Assembly (NCBI RefSeq): GCF_004331155.1 | Contig: NZ_SJNZ01000011.1 | Span: 1 to 64,000 of the forward strand | Length of the DNA: 64,000 bases | Direction of reading: 5' to 3' | Source of the DNA: Acinetobacter terrestris | GTDB lineage: Bacteria > Pseudomonadota > Gammaproteobacteria > Pseudomonadales > Moraxellaceae | Shown: positions 43,430-52,601 of the stretch, one piece after another | Layout of the letters: each line of letters opens with the position of its first letter | Position numbering within the stretch: position 1 is the first letter of the stretch | Notes under the pieces: model-generated | What the model was told of the DNA's origin: nothing | The model's database searches: none | What the model saw: only the letters and a program-made list of their open reading frames with translations | Made by a program: the position numbers and the translations under genes

Positions 43430-45424
43430 ATGTTTGAAAAAATCTTAATTGCAAACCGTGGTGAAATCGCCTGCCGTGTGATTCGTAGCGCAAAAAAACT
43501 CGGAATCGCAACGGTCGCTGTCTATTCCGATGCCGATGCACAATCGCAACATGTAAAGCTGGCCGATGAAGCGATTTATATCGGTGAATCTCCTGCTGCG
43601 CAAAGTTATTTACAGATTGATCGCATTATTCAGGCGGCTGTAGATACTGGTGCTCAAGCGATTCATCCGGGCTATGGTTTCTTGTCAGAAAATGACCAGT
43701 TTGCCGAAGCCTGCCAAGCCAACAACATCACGTTTATTGGTCCACCGGTCGCCGCTATTTTGGCTATGGGTTTAAAAGCGACGTCTAAAGCCTTGATGGA
43801 AAAAGCCGGCGTTCCGCTTACACCTGGCTATCATGGCAGCAATCAGGATGCCGAATTTTTAAAGCAACAGGCTGATGGCATTGGCTATCCGGTGCTGATT
43901 AAAGCCAGTGCCGGTGGCGGTGGTAAAGGCATGCGTCTGGTGGAACGCAGTGAAGATTTTCTAGGTTCACTGGCTTCTTGTAAAAGCGAAGCCAAATCCA
44001 GCTTTGGTAATGATGAAGTTCTGATTGAACGCTATGTGATTAATCCACGTCATATTGAAGTGCAAGTCTTTGGCGACTCGCATGGCAATTATGTGCATTT
44101 ATTTGAACGTGATTGTTCGGTACAGCGCCGTCATCAAAAAGTGCTTGAAGAAGCCCCTGCACCGCTGGTTTCACAAGACAAACTTGATGCCATGCGTCAA
44201 GCCGCGATTGATGCCGCTCGTGCGGTCGATTATGTTGGTGCTGGCACGGTTGAATTTATTGTCGAGCAAGACGGTACCGCGTATTTCATGGAAATGAATA
44301 CCCGTCTACAGGTTGAACATCCAGTCACTGAAATGATCACCGGCGTTGATCTGGTGGAATGGCAGTTGCGCGTGGCTTTTGGCGAGCCATTACCGAAACA
44401 GCAAGATCAGTTAAAAATTCATGGTCATGCCATTGAAGCCCGCGTGTATGCAGAAGAGCCGGAAAAAGGCTTTATTCCTGCGATTGGTCAAATCAGCTAT
44501 TTGCACTACCCTGAACAAAATCAGCATGTCCGTGTCGATAGCGGTATTGTTCAAGGCGATGAAATCAGCAGCTATTACGATCCGATGATTGCCAAACTGA
44601 TTGTCTGGGGCGAAAACCGTGAAGCTGCTTTATTGCAAATGCACCATGCCTTAGGTCAGTTCCATGTCGATGGTTTGGGTAACAATATTGCCTTTTTAGA
44701 CCGCATTATTCGTTGTGATTCATTTAAAAATGCCGAATTGGATACCAACCTGATTCAGCGTGAAGATAAATTCCTGTTTAAAAATATTCAATCACTGCAA
44801 CCTGAACTGGTCGTGGCGACGGCATTGACCGAATTATTGTTGCGTTTTAGCAAAAATAAACCGGCCAGCAATCCGGTTTGGCAAAGTGAAACGCTATGGC
44901 GCGTGAATATCAGCCCGAGTTATGCCATTAAATTAAAGCTCGATGAAACACTTGTTCAAGTCAATTTAAGCGCTGAAAAACAAGGTTTTGTTGCTGAATA
45001 TCAAGGTGAAAAATTCCATATTTCCGGACAGCTGTTGAATAGCAATACTGCGCATTTCAAGATTAATGGCAAACAGGACAAAATTGCGTTTAGCCAAAAT
45101 GCACACGGCCTCACCATTTTTAAAAATGGTCAAAGCCACAAGTTTGCTTATCTGAATCAGAAATTCAGTTCTGAGGATGCACAAAGCACTGAAGGCAACT
45201 TAAAAGCGCCAATGCCAGGCGTGATTACCCAAGTTCTGGTTGCGGCTAACGATCAGGTGAAAAAAGACGATGTGCTGATGACACTTGAAGCCATGAAAAT
45301 GGAATATTCAATTCGTGCACCGCATGACGGCATCATTGCGGCTTCCTATTTCCAGGCCGGTGACCAGGTCAAAGCCGGTGATGAGCTTGTGGAATTTCAA
45401 GCCCGGGTGGAGGAAGTTGCATGA
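43430..45424 (+). CDS. liuD: 3-methylcrotonyl-CoA carboxylase, biotin-carboxylase/biotin-carrier (alpha) subunit
   Basis: A 664-residue protein with three parts: the biotin carboxylase domain (about 1-450; KILIANRGEIACRVIRS, the ATP-grasp glycine loop SAGGGGKGMRLV, EMNTRLQVEHPVTE), a middle linker domain, and the C-terminal biotinyl domain with the biotin attachment site EAMKME (K623). It carboxylates its own biotin using ATP and bicarbonate and works with LiuB. Its end overlaps the liuE start by 4 bases. Confidence 0.93.
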   Translation: MFEKILIANRGEIACRVIRSAKKLGIATVAVYSDADAQSQHVKLADEAIYIGESPAAQSYLQIDRIIQAAVDTGAQAIHPGYGFLSENDQFAEACQANNITFIGPPVAAILAMGLKATSKALMEKAGVPLTPGYHGSNQDAEFLKQQADGIGYPVLIKASAGGGGKGMRLVERSEDFLGSLASCKSEAKSSFGNDEVLIERYVINPRHIEVQVFGDSHGNYVHLFERDCSVQRRHQKVLEEAPAPLVSQDKLDAMRQAAIDAARAVDYVGAGTVEFIVEQDGTAYFMEMNTRLQVEHPVTEMITGVDLVEWQLRVAFGEPLPKQQDQLKIHGHAIEARVYAEEPEKGFIPAIGQISYLHYPEQNQHVRVDSGIVQGDEISSYYDPMIAKLIVWGENREAALLQMHHALGQFHVDGLGNNIAFLDRIIRCDSFKNAELDTNLIQREDKFLFKNIQSLQPELVVATALTELLLRFSKNKPASNPVWQSETLWRVNISPSYAIKLKLDETLVQVNLSAEKQGFVAEYQGEKFHISGQLLNSNTAHFKINGKQDKIAFSQNAHGLTIFKNGQSHKFAYLNQKFSSEDAQSTEGNLKAPMPGVITQVLVAANDQVKKDDVLMTLEAMKMEYSIRAPHDGIIAASYFQAGDQVKAGDELVEFQARVEEVA

Positions 45425-46323
45425 GTGAATTTGTCAAAATCGTTGAAGTCGGTCCGCGTGACGGACTGCAAAACGAAAAGACGCCGCTTAATCTGGAACA
45501 ACGCAAAGCCTTTATTCTGGACTTGATGCAAACAGGCTTGAAGTCGATTGAAGTCGGTTCCTGTGTTTCGGCAAAGTGGGTTCCGCAAATGGCAGAAAGT
45601 GATGCACTTTTTGCCCAATTGCCGCAAGATCCCAATATTCAGTTCAGCTTGCTGACCCCGAATTTAAAAGGTTTTGAATCTGCACTGGCAGTTGGCTGTA
45701 AAGAGGTTGCGGTTTTTACCGCAGCTTCTGAAAGCTTTACCCGCAAGAACATCAACTGTTCTATTGATGAAAGCTTGGAAAAGTTTGCAGATGTCATGTC
45801 AGCAGCCAAAGCAAACGGCATCAAGGTACGCGGCTATGTGTCCTGTATGGTCGATTGTCCCTATGAAGGTGCAATTGATCCTCAGCAAGTGGTCAAAGTC
45901 AGTAAACGCTTACTGGATATGGGCTGCTATGAAGTGTCTTTGGGTGAAACCATTGGCACCGCTACTCCGGATCGGGTCAAAAAGGTTTGGGATGCCTGCC
46001 TTGCTGAATTAGACAGCCAAGTTCTCGCCGGGCATTTTCATAATACCTACGGCATGGCAATTGCCAATATCTATCAGTCGCTTAACCAGGGTATTCGGGT
46101 GTTTGATTCCTCGATTGCCGGTTTAGGCGGTTGTCCGTATGCCAAAGGCGCTTCGGGCAATGTGGCTACGGAAGACTTGTACTACTTATTGTCCAGAATG
46201 GGTTTTGAAACCGGCATCAACCTGGATGCCTTAATGCATGCCAGCCGAAACATCAGTCAGGTATTAAAGCGCAATAATCCATCGAATTATGCCAATGCCT
46301 ATTGGCAAACACAGTGTGCTTAA
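45421..46323 (+). CDS. liuE: Hydroxymethylglutaryl-CoA lyase
   Basis: A 300-residue TIM-barrel lyase that splits HMG-CoA into acetyl-CoA and acetoacetate. It begins with VEVGPRDGLQNE, containing catalytic Arg and Asp, and ends with the signature GLGGCPYAKGASGNVATEDL, whose cysteine is catalytic. It overlaps liuD by 4 bases (ATGA). It is the last step of leucine breakdown, feeding the CoA-transferase genes that follow 76 bases later. Confidence 0.93.
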   Translation: MSEFVKIVEVGPRDGLQNEKTPLNLEQRKAFILDLMQTGLKSIEVGSCVSAKWVPQMAESDALFAQLPQDPNIQFSLLTPNLKGFESALAVGCKEVAVFTAASESFTRKNINCSIDESLEKFADVMSAAKANGIKVRGYVSCMVDCPYEGAIDPQQVVKVSKRLLDMGCYEVSLGETIGTATPDRVKKVWDACLAELDSQVLAGHFHNTYGMAIANIYQSLNQGIRVFDSSIAGLGGCPYAKGASGNVATEDLYYLLSRMGFETGINLDALMHASRNISQVLKRNNPSNYANAYWQTQCA

Positions 46324-46399
46324 AAAGCATTTAAGAAATTGATAAAAAGTTGCAATTTGGTCATACAAAGGACTGATCTTGGATAAAAAGAGGGATTAA

Positions 46400-47107
46400 A
46401 TGCCAAATAAAGTTTATGAAAGTGCACAAGCAGCATTACAAGATATCGTTAAAGACGGCCAAACCTTGGCGGTCGGTGGTTTCGGTTTATGTGGTATTCC
46501 GGAAGCTTTAATTGCGGCACTGAAAGACACCGGTGCCAAACAACTGACCTGCATTTCCAATAATGCCGGTGTGGATGGTTTTGGTTTGGGACTTTTGCTT
46601 GAGACCAAACAGATTAAAAAAATGATTTCATCCTATGTGGGTGAAAATAAAGAATTTGAACGTCAGTATTTAAACGGCGAACTGGAAGTTGAACTGACAC
46701 CGCAAGGGACATTGGCTGAAAAACTTCGTGCCGGTGGTGCCGGTATTCCGGCATTTTTCACTCAAACTGGTGTGGGAACGCTGATTGCCGAAGGTAAAGA
46801 AGTTCGTGAATTTGATGGCAAGGAATTCATTTTAGAAAATTCCTTAACTGCCGATATTGCCCTAGTCAAAGCCTATAAAGCAGATAAAGCCGGCAATTTG
46901 ATTTTCCGAAAAACTGCACAAAACTTTAATCCGGTCTGTGCCATGGCTGGGAAAATCAGTATTGCGGAAGTGGAAGAAATTGTGGAAATTGGCGATTTGG
47001 ATCCCGATGAAATTCATCTTCCCGGCATTTATATCAACCGGATTATTTTAAACACCCATCCTGAAAAACGCATCGAACAAATGACATTAAAAGCGGAGGC
47101 TGTATAA
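46400..47107 (+). CDS. scoA: Succinyl-CoA:acetoacetate CoA-transferase, subunit A
   Basis: A 235-residue alpha subunit of a class I CoA-transferase, with [16 protein letters not shown] at the start and [16 protein letters not shown]. With subunit B it would transfer CoA from succinyl-CoA to acetoacetate, the product of LiuE, so that carbon re-enters as acetoacetyl-CoA. Its stop codon is directly followed by the ATG of subunit B. It is clearly different from DcaI at 13377 (GFGLCGIP against GFGLAGQP). A beta-ketoadipate role is possible but less likely here. Confidence 0.87.
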   Translation: MPNKVYESAQAALQDIVKDGQTLAVGGFGLCGIPEALIAALKDTGAKQLTCISNNAGVDGFGLGLLLETKQIKKMISSYVGENKEFERQYLNGELEVELTPQGTLAEKLRAGGAGIPAFFTQTGVGTLIAEGKEVREFDGKEFILENSLTADIALVKAYKADKAGNLIFRKTAQNFNPVCAMAGKISIAEVEEIVEIGDLDPDEIHLPGIYINRIILNTHPEKRIEQMTLKAEAV

Positions 47108-47737
47108 ATGGCTTGGACTCGTAATGAAATGGCACAGCGTGCCGCTTTGGAACTTGAAGATGGTTTCTATGTCAATTTAGGCATTGGCTTACCGACATTG
47201 GTGGCGAACTATATTCCTGAAAATATGGATGTCTGGTTACAGTCGGAAAACGGCTTGCTCGGTATTGGTGAATTTCCAACGCAAGAAACTGTCGATGCCG
47301 ACCTGATCAATGCCGGCAAGCAAACCGTCACTGCGCGTAAAGGCGCGGCTTTTTTCTCCAGCGCTGACTCTTTCGCGATGATTCGTGGCGGGCATGTCAA
47401 TATTGCCATTTTAGGTGCCATGGAAGTGTCGCAAACCGGTGATTTGGCCAACTGGATGATTCCGGGTAAAAAAGTCAAAGGCATGGGTGGTGCCATGGAT
47501 TTGGTTGCGGGTGTGCAAAAAGTCGTGGTCTTAATGGAACACTGTGCCAAAGATGGCACGCCAAAAATTGTCGAGCAATGTGCCCTACCACTGACCGGTA
47601 AAGGCGTGGTACACCGGATTATCAGTGATTTGGGTGTGCTCGATATTACCGCTGACGGGGTCAAGCTGGTTGAACTGGCGAAAGAGGTCAGCTTTGAAGA
47701 CATCCAAAAAGTGACCGGGGTAAAACTGCTTCAATAA
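47108..47737 (+). CDS. scoB: Succinyl-CoA:acetoacetate CoA-transferase, subunit B
   Basis: A 209-residue beta subunit with [15 protein letters not shown] at the start, the catalytic glutamate in [10 protein letters not shown], and GGAMDLVAG. It abuts scoA with no gap, and its ribosome site GGAGG lies inside the scoA end. It completes the leucine operon by activating acetoacetate. A weak, imperfect hairpin (47768-47802) follows before the convergent flavoreductase gene. Confidence 0.87.
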   Translation: MAWTRNEMAQRAALELEDGFYVNLGIGLPTLVANYIPENMDVWLQSENGLLGIGEFPTQETVDADLINAGKQTVTARKGAAFFSSADSFAMIRGGHVNIAILGAMEVSQTGDLANWMIPGKKVKGMGGAMDLVAGVQKVVVLMEHCAKDGTPKIVEQCALPLTGKGVVHRIISDLGVLDITADGVKLVELAKEVSFEDIQKVTGVKLLQ

Positions 47738-47868
47738 TTTATTTTTTTAAATTTAATTTCTATTTTCCTCACCCTTAAAGCTGATCACAGTTTTAGGGGT
47801 GAATAATTTAAGCGCATGTAAACATGCCCTTTTTCATGCAGAATTTAACTTAATAAATAAAATCACTT

Positions 47869-49347
47869 TTAATAGACATCTCGTTGATAACGCCCTTCAA
47901 TTCTCAGCTGCTCTAATTGTTCAGCACCTAAAATATTGAGCAAGTTCTGCTCAACTTCTTGCGCCATGCCTTTTAAACTGCCACAGACATAAATTGCTGC
48001 ACCCGCTTCAATCCAACTCAAAAGCTGTTCAGATTTCTGCTGCAAGACATGCTGTACATAGACTTTTTCCGCTTGATCACGGGAAAATGCATAATCGATC
48101 TCAGGCAGCAAACCCTGATCTTGCCACAGTTGAATCTGCTCTTTATACAGATGGTCAAATTGCTGCTGTCGTTCACCGAAAATCAGCCAATTTTGCGGAT
48201 CGCTCCATTGTTGTCTTTGCGCTAAATGAGCGACTAGACCTGCGATTCCCGTTCCATTGCCAATTAAAATTAAAGGCTGATGTGAAGCTTTTAAATGAAA
48301 TGCAGGATTGGAGCGGACTTTTGCAATAACCGTTTGTTCAAGCACGGCGTATTCAGTTAACCATCCAGAACCTAGACCTAAACCCATTGCGGTTTTTTCC
48401 TGTCTAATGACTAACTCAACGCATCCTTGTTCAGGAATGCTGGCAATTGAATATTCTCGCATAGCCAAATCATCAAAGCGTCGAACCCAATCTTCAAAGG
48501 ATTGATTCGGTAATTGTTCAGGAAATTGTCTTAAATTCTTAAACTGCAATGCCGCTAATAAATCGTCATTCACTGATTGTTGCTGTGCTTGCAAAAATGC
48601 CTGTATATCTTCAAGCCGATTGCCGCATTGAACTTGCATAATATCGCCTGATGACCATGTAAGTTTTTCGGCATAAGACAATTGAATTTGATAAATCGGA
48701 TTGCCTTGGCTACCGCGATTTAAACACAGCCGATTTTTCAGGATAAAGGCATGCCAGTTTTGCGCTGGTTCAACAGCTGTTAACTGTCGCTGCGTGAGCT
48801 GTTCTAAACGTTGTGTCCAGAGATCTACATCAGCCTGCTTCAAATGATCGACACAGACCATTTCAAATAAAGCTTGTGCCTGATGCTGCTGCAAATGTTG
48901 ATTTAAAAGCTGTCCAAACTGACAAAAATTGGAATAGCGCTTATCACCCAAAGCTAAAATGGCATAGGACTGATGGGAAAGGTCTACAGCCGGTTCGCTA
49001 AAGATATTCTTTATGGCCATTCGAGCAGTATCGGGTGCATCGCCTTCACCATAGGTGCTTACAAACCATAAGACTTTGTCGGCTTGCAGTAATTGTTCAA
49101 CAGTCAAATATTGAATATCGGTCACTGTGACGCTTTGTCCAACCTCCTGTAACTGCTGTGCGGTCTGCCAAGCAAGATTTTCTGCCTGCCCCGACTGACT
49201 TGCAAAAACAACCAAATAATCATTTTGATTCAATGTCACTTCTTGTTTTTGCTTAACTTTAATTAAAATCAAGTAAGCAATAATCACCGCATAAATGAGT
49301 AATAAAATGGCGAGTGCAATTAAAACCACAGCAACAGAATGTGTCAT
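47869..49347 (-). CDS. Membrane-anchored diflavin reductase (CysJ/P450-reductase-like)
   Basis: A 492-residue protein with an N-terminal transmembrane helix (about 5-30), a flavodoxin domain (FMN loops SQSGQAENLA at 50-59 and STYGEGDAPD at 97-106), an FAD domain (REYS, 297-300), and an NADPH domain (IGNGTGIAG, about 362-370) ending in RYQRDVY as in CysJ. It should take electrons from NADPH in the cytoplasm and pass them to a membrane partner. It lies 12 bases after the PepSY gene and is in the operon headed by apbE, under a Fur box. It is not a sulfite reductase subunit by context: no cysI is nearby. It may power reduction of iron complexes. Confidence 0.82.
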   Translation of the reverse strand: MTHSVAVVLIALAILLLIYAVIIAYLILIKVKQKQEVTLNQNDYLVVFASQSGQAENLAWQTAQQLQEVGQSVTVTDIQYLTVEQLLQADKVLWFVSTYGEGDAPDTARMAIKNIFSEPAVDLSHQSYAILALGDKRYSNFCQFGQLLNQHLQQHQAQALFEMVCVDHLKQADVDLWTQRLEQLTQRQLTAVEPAQNWHAFILKNRLCLNRGSQGNPIYQIQLSYAEKLTWSSGDIMQVQCGNRLEDIQAFLQAQQQSVNDDLLAALQFKNLRQFPEQLPNQSFEDWVRRFDDLAMREYSIASIPEQGCVELVIRQEKTAMGLGLGSGWLTEYAVLEQTVIAKVRSNPAFHLKASHQPLILIGNGTGIAGLVAHLAQRQQWSDPQNWLIFGERQQQFDHLYKEQIQLWQDQGLLPEIDYAFSRDQAEKVYVQHVLQQKSEQLLSWIEAGAAIYVCGSLKGMAQEVEQNLLNILGAEQLEQLRIEGRYQRDVY

Positions 49348-49359
49348 TAGATGAGTTAC

Positions 49360-49950
49360 CTATACCGCAGACCAGATCAGCAAAATAATCATCGCCAGAC
49401 TGACTGCTGTAAGCACAAGATGGGTGACGAGTCGGGTTTTAATGCTTAAAAACAGAATATAGCCCGCTAATGATAGAACAATATAAATAATCGCGCTGAT
49501 ATCAATCAGCCAGCTCCACCCCAGACCTGAATTTTTGCCACGGTGTAAATCATTCAGCATCGAGACTGTAGACGCCGGTTTTTGGGTAATTTCCGTTTCA
49601 CCGGTATCCGCCATCACAAAAATATCGGTCGCTCCGGCTGGACTTTCCAGGCGAATCATCACTTCATTGTCCATGACTTCACTGCTTTGGTATCGTCCCA
49701 CCAGATTTTGCTGTTGGCGGACATACGTCAAAATAGCATCACTTGGGTTTTCCTGCTGTTTAATCGACTTTAAAACGGACTCGGGCAAAGTCAATTTAGC
49801 CGTTTCTTCTGTTTGAGCCGGTTCAAACCATTCAGGATGATTCAGCAACAAGCCCGTCACAGAAAAAAACAGTAAAGTGATAAATGCAAAAGCTGAAAGC
49901 CAGCCATGCACATAGCGTGCATGGCGGTAAAAATCACGACGTTGATACAC
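49360..49950 (-). CDS. PepSY-associated membrane protein
   Basis: A 196-residue inner-membrane protein with a helix at about 14-36 (VHGWLSAFAFITLLFFSVTG), a periplasmic middle part and two more helices at the C-terminus. Histidines flank the membrane parts (YRHARYVHGW and NDLHRGKN), as in PepSY-TM proteins thought to carry haem or pass electrons. It begins with GTG, with AGG about 9 bases upstream. It lies between the ApbE-type flavinyltransferase and the diflavin reductase, which suggests an electron relay across the inner membrane. The family call is good; the role is inferred. Confidence 0.75.
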   Translation of the reverse strand: MYQRRDFYRHARYVHGWLSAFAFITLLFFSVTGLLLNHPEWFEPAQTEETAKLTLPESVLKSIKQQENPSDAILTYVRQQQNLVGRYQSSEVMDNEVMIRLESPAGATDIFVMADTGETEITQKPASTVSMLNDLHRGKNSGLGWSWLIDISAIIYIVLSLAGYILFLSIKTRLVTHLVLTAVSLAMIILLIWSAV

Positions 49951-49960
49951 GTATTCGACC

Positions 49961-51520
49961 TTAGTTCACTTTTTGAAAGTTGAGTTGCACGGTACCTATT
50001 TCTTTTTGCGCAGGTAGCGTCTGGTTTGAGCCTTTGGCTTTTACATCCAGATTGAATGTTTGATAAGAATGTTCACCATGCTCACGCGAAGTTTCAATAT
50101 GAATCAGGTACTGACCTGCTGCGACCGCCTTACCGGTTTCATCCTTACCATCCCAAGCCAGCTTATAATGACCCGGTTGGCGTGAAGGTTTCGCTACGGC
50201 ATCCAGGTTTGTCATTTGGCGTCCATAACGGCGATACCAGACATAGTTCGAGTTAATCCATTTCTCATCTTTGCCCCACACCGCCAAGGTACGGACAATT
50301 TTTTTATTGGCATCGGTTACCCAAACCGAAACATAGGGAGCACGGTATTTTTCAACCGCAATTTTAGGAATCGTCAGCTCAATAATGGCTTGATAACCTG
50401 CTGGCCATTTTGTAGAGGATTGACCCGCTGCCACAGTTCGCATTTCTGCATGTTGAGGCGTTTGAACCAGACTGTTCCAACCCGAACTTTGATAAACCTG
50501 TCCATCCGTCAAGGTGACTTTAGCTTCATAACCCATCAGTGCTTCAATCAGCTCTAAACCTTCAGATGGGGTCATTGCGGCTAAGGCGGTCGCTAAAGCA
50601 TCTGCATCTGCAGCACAGCTTCCGACCACCACGCACTGTTCCACTTGCTGTAAAGGCATGCCCGTTTTCGGGTCAAGCAAATGGATTTGTCCGGCAAGAC
50701 TGCGGTAACCTTGACCACTTACGGCAATGGCCTGATCTTTTAAATTTAGAACCTGTTGTGGTGCACTGTTATCGGCAGGGTCAAAGGCATCTTGAACGCC
50801 AATCTTCCAGCCCTCTTTTTGTGGTGCATTACCCCAAACTCGGATGTCACCGCCAATATCCACCAACAGACCTTCAATACTTGGCACAGCTTGACGCGCT
50901 GCAACCAGTGCACGGTCAATAATGTAACCCTTGGCATAGGCATCCGGGGCAAATTTCACCGCATCATCCATCGCAATGCTGTGTTGTTCTGCATCCAGTT
51001 TTACGCTGTCAGCTTTTAACTGGTTTAAAACCTGGGAACGGGTGTTTTCATCCAGCTTGACTACACCGTGCGATTGTTCCCATAAAGTAATCAGTTGACC
51101 CAATCGCGCATCGAAAGCGCCACAGGTTTTATCCCGCCAGTTTTCACAGGCAGCAATCACTTCAAACAGTTCAGCTGAAACCTTGCCCTGCTTATTGTTA
51201 TTTAAGGCAGAGATTTCACTGTCATCACGCCAGGTCGATAGAATCTGATCGAGCTGGCTAATTTCTTTTTGAATGGCGTCTACAGCGCGTTTAGCCTCTT
51301 GTTTAGAAGCACCTTGAACCACCACATCTAAAGACGTACCTAAAATATGGTCACGGTGGAAACGATGGGTTTGTGTGACAATATTTTCAGACTGCTCTAT
51401 TTTTTCACTTTGCTCAGCCGCATTTGCGTGAAATGGAGGAATCAGTGCCAGCGCCATCACCAAGGGTGAGAGACGAAATGCCTTGCGGATCGGATAAAAA
51501 TTTCTAACAGCAGATGACAT
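49961..51520 (-). CDS. FAD:protein FMN transferase (ApbE) fused to a DUF2271 domain
   Basis: A 519-residue exported protein. After an N-terminal signal or anchor (about 15-35) comes the ApbE domain, with GAFDARLG, YAKGYIIDRA, LVDIGGDIRVWG and DADALATAL; these residues bind FAD and metal and transfer FMN to a threonine of a target protein. From about 360 a DUF2271 domain follows (YVSVWVTDANKKIVRTLAVWG, WYRRYGRQ). The fusion of both in one chain is unusual and suggests that DUF2271 either binds the target or is part of the same machine. No obvious FMN-acceptor motif is seen in the neighbours. It heads the minus-strand operon under a Fur box. Confidence 0.82.
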   Translation of the reverse strand: MSSAVRNFYPIRKAFRLSPLVMALALIPPFHANAAEQSEKIEQSENIVTQTHRFHRDHILGTSLDVVVQGASKQEAKRAVDAIQKEISQLDQILSTWRDDSEISALNNNKQGKVSAELFEVIAACENWRDKTCGAFDARLGQLITLWEQSHGVVKLDENTRSQVLNQLKADSVKLDAEQHSIAMDDAVKFAPDAYAKGYIIDRALVAARQAVPSIEGLLVDIGGDIRVWGNAPQKEGWKIGVQDAFDPADNSAPQQVLNLKDQAIAVSGQGYRSLAGQIHLLDPKTGMPLQQVEQCVVVGSCAADADALATALAAMTPSEGLELIEALMGYEAKVTLTDGQVYQSSGWNSLVQTPQHAEMRTVAAGQSSTKWPAGYQAIIELTIPKIAVEKYRAPYVSVWVTDANKKIVRTLAVWGKDEKWINSNYVWYRRYGRQMTNLDAVAKPSRQPGHYKLAWDGKDETGKAVAAGQYLIHIETSREHGEHSYQTFNLDVKAKGSNQTLPAQKEIGTVQLNFQKVN

Positions 51521-51555
51521 GCTGATTCTCCAGATTATTTTTAATGAATATTATT

Positions 51556-51574
51556 GATAATGATAGTAGTTATC
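51556..51574. promoter_or_regulatory. Fur box between apbE-DUF2271 and the DUF4198 gene
   Basis: GATAATGATAGTAGTTATC agrees with the classical 19-bp Fur consensus at 16 of 19 positions. It lies in the 105-base divergent gap, so it can control both directions, implying induction under iron limitation. Confidence 0.75.
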
Positions 51575-51625
51575 AAGTAGATTACGTGCATTCTATTAAA
51601 TAAAGTTGATCTGGAGTATCCAACA

Positions 51626-52513
51626 ATGAATAACTTGCTAAAAATTGCTTTACTGACATCACTCCCCGTACTCAGTCACGCGCATACCATGAGTCCTTTT
51701 CTGCTTCCTGAAGTCTTTGATACCAAGGCCGCGCAAAGTATCAGTTTCCAAAGTGCGATTACGGTCGAGAAATTTTTTGTTGCGGGGAATAACTTTAAAA
51801 CCAGCTATGTCGTGACCGAACCTGATGGTCAACAAAAACCGGTCAATGCAGCAGCATCATTAAAACGCTTTAATATTGCGGAATTTGATTTGCCTCAAGA
51901 CGGTACTTACCGTATTCGCACTCAAGATGCGCTGGGTAATAGTGGTAAATATGCCCTGGTTGATGGTCGCTGGTTACGTGTTCGCCCGGTTCGTGCCCCA
52001 ATGCAGGCGCCTGCAGCTAAACCTGCTGAAACAGCAAGCACTCAAAAGGCACCTGTCAATAATCAGCTACCACGTGCCATTGCTGCCGATCAAGTGCCTG
52101 CAAATGCGAAAACGCTTGAAGTGACTAACCACTTTATTGCGGAAAGTTATGTGACCAAAGGCAAACCTTCTGCGCTTCCAGCACCCAGCAAGAAAGGCTT
52201 TGAGTTCAAGTTACTGACTCATCCAAATGAGTTATATGCAGGTGAATCATTAAAAGCACAGGTTTTGCTGGATGGTAAGCCTGTTCCGAATCTTGAAATA
52301 GATGTGTTTAAAGGTGCCAGCAGTTATGAGCCAAATGCAAAACGTGAACAGCCGCATGTGAAAACCAATGCTAAAGGCGAAGTCGACATTAAATTAGATC
52401 AAGCTGGTATTTATTTAATTACCGCGTCTTATCCGGAAGCCAATGCGGATGCCAAAAAGAAACCGGCCACAGAAAACTTTACTTATGGCTTAACGGTTGA
52501 AGTCACAGAGTAA
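51626..52513 (+). CDS. DUF4198 family periplasmic protein
   Basis: A 295-residue exported protein with a signal peptide ending in SHAH, followed by a His-containing mature start (HTMSPFLLPEVF). It has a Pro/Ala-rich linker near 125-145 and a second immunoglobulin-like half (YAGESLKAQVLLDGKPVPNLEI, DIKLDQAGIYLITASYPE). DUF4198 proteins are often found beside metal transport genes. It is divergent from the ApbE-DUF2271 operon across a Fur box, so it is probably iron-regulated and may handle a metal or siderophore complex in the periplasm. The function is not established. Confidence 0.75.
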   Translation: MNNLLKIALLTSLPVLSHAHTMSPFLLPEVFDTKAAQSISFQSAITVEKFFVAGNNFKTSYVVTEPDGQQKPVNAAASLKRFNIAEFDLPQDGTYRIRTQDALGNSGKYALVDGRWLRVRPVRAPMQAPAAKPAETASTQKAPVNNQLPRAIAADQVPANAKTLEVTNHFIAESYVTKGKPSALPAPSKKGFEFKLLTHPNELYAGESLKAQVLLDGKPVPNLEIDVFKGASSYEPNAKREQPHVKTNAKGEVDIKLDQAGIYLITASYPEANADAKKKPATENFTYGLTVEVTE

Positions 52514-52546
52514 TTTTAATAGACAGATAAAATCTAAAAATGCTTC

Positions 52547-52588
52547 ATATAACAAAGCCCCTATTTTCAAATAGGGGCTTTGTTATAT
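52547..52588. terminator. Long bidirectional terminator
   Basis: Two complementary 20-base arms (52547-52566 and 52569-52588), with a core of AAAGCCCCTATTT/AAATAGGGGCTTT, form one of the longest perfect hairpins in the window. It separates the convergent DUF4198 and porin genes. Confidence 0.88.
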
Positions 52589-52601
52589 GTCATTATAAAA
52601 A

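Noticed and set aside
47209-47703. A 164-residue open frame on the minus strand
   Set aside because: It is antisense to scoB, a clear class I CoA-transferase subunit.
47768-47802. Hairpin between scoB and the diflavin reductase as a terminator
   Set aside because: The arms (TCACCCTTAAA and TTTTAGGGGTGA) pair only with a bulge and no T-tail follows on either strand.
47869-49347. Sulfite reductase flavoprotein (cysJ)
   Set aside because: The domain order and C-terminus fit CysJ, but the N-terminal membrane helix, the lack of cysI and the Fur-box operon with ApbE and PepSY proteins argue against sulfite reduction.
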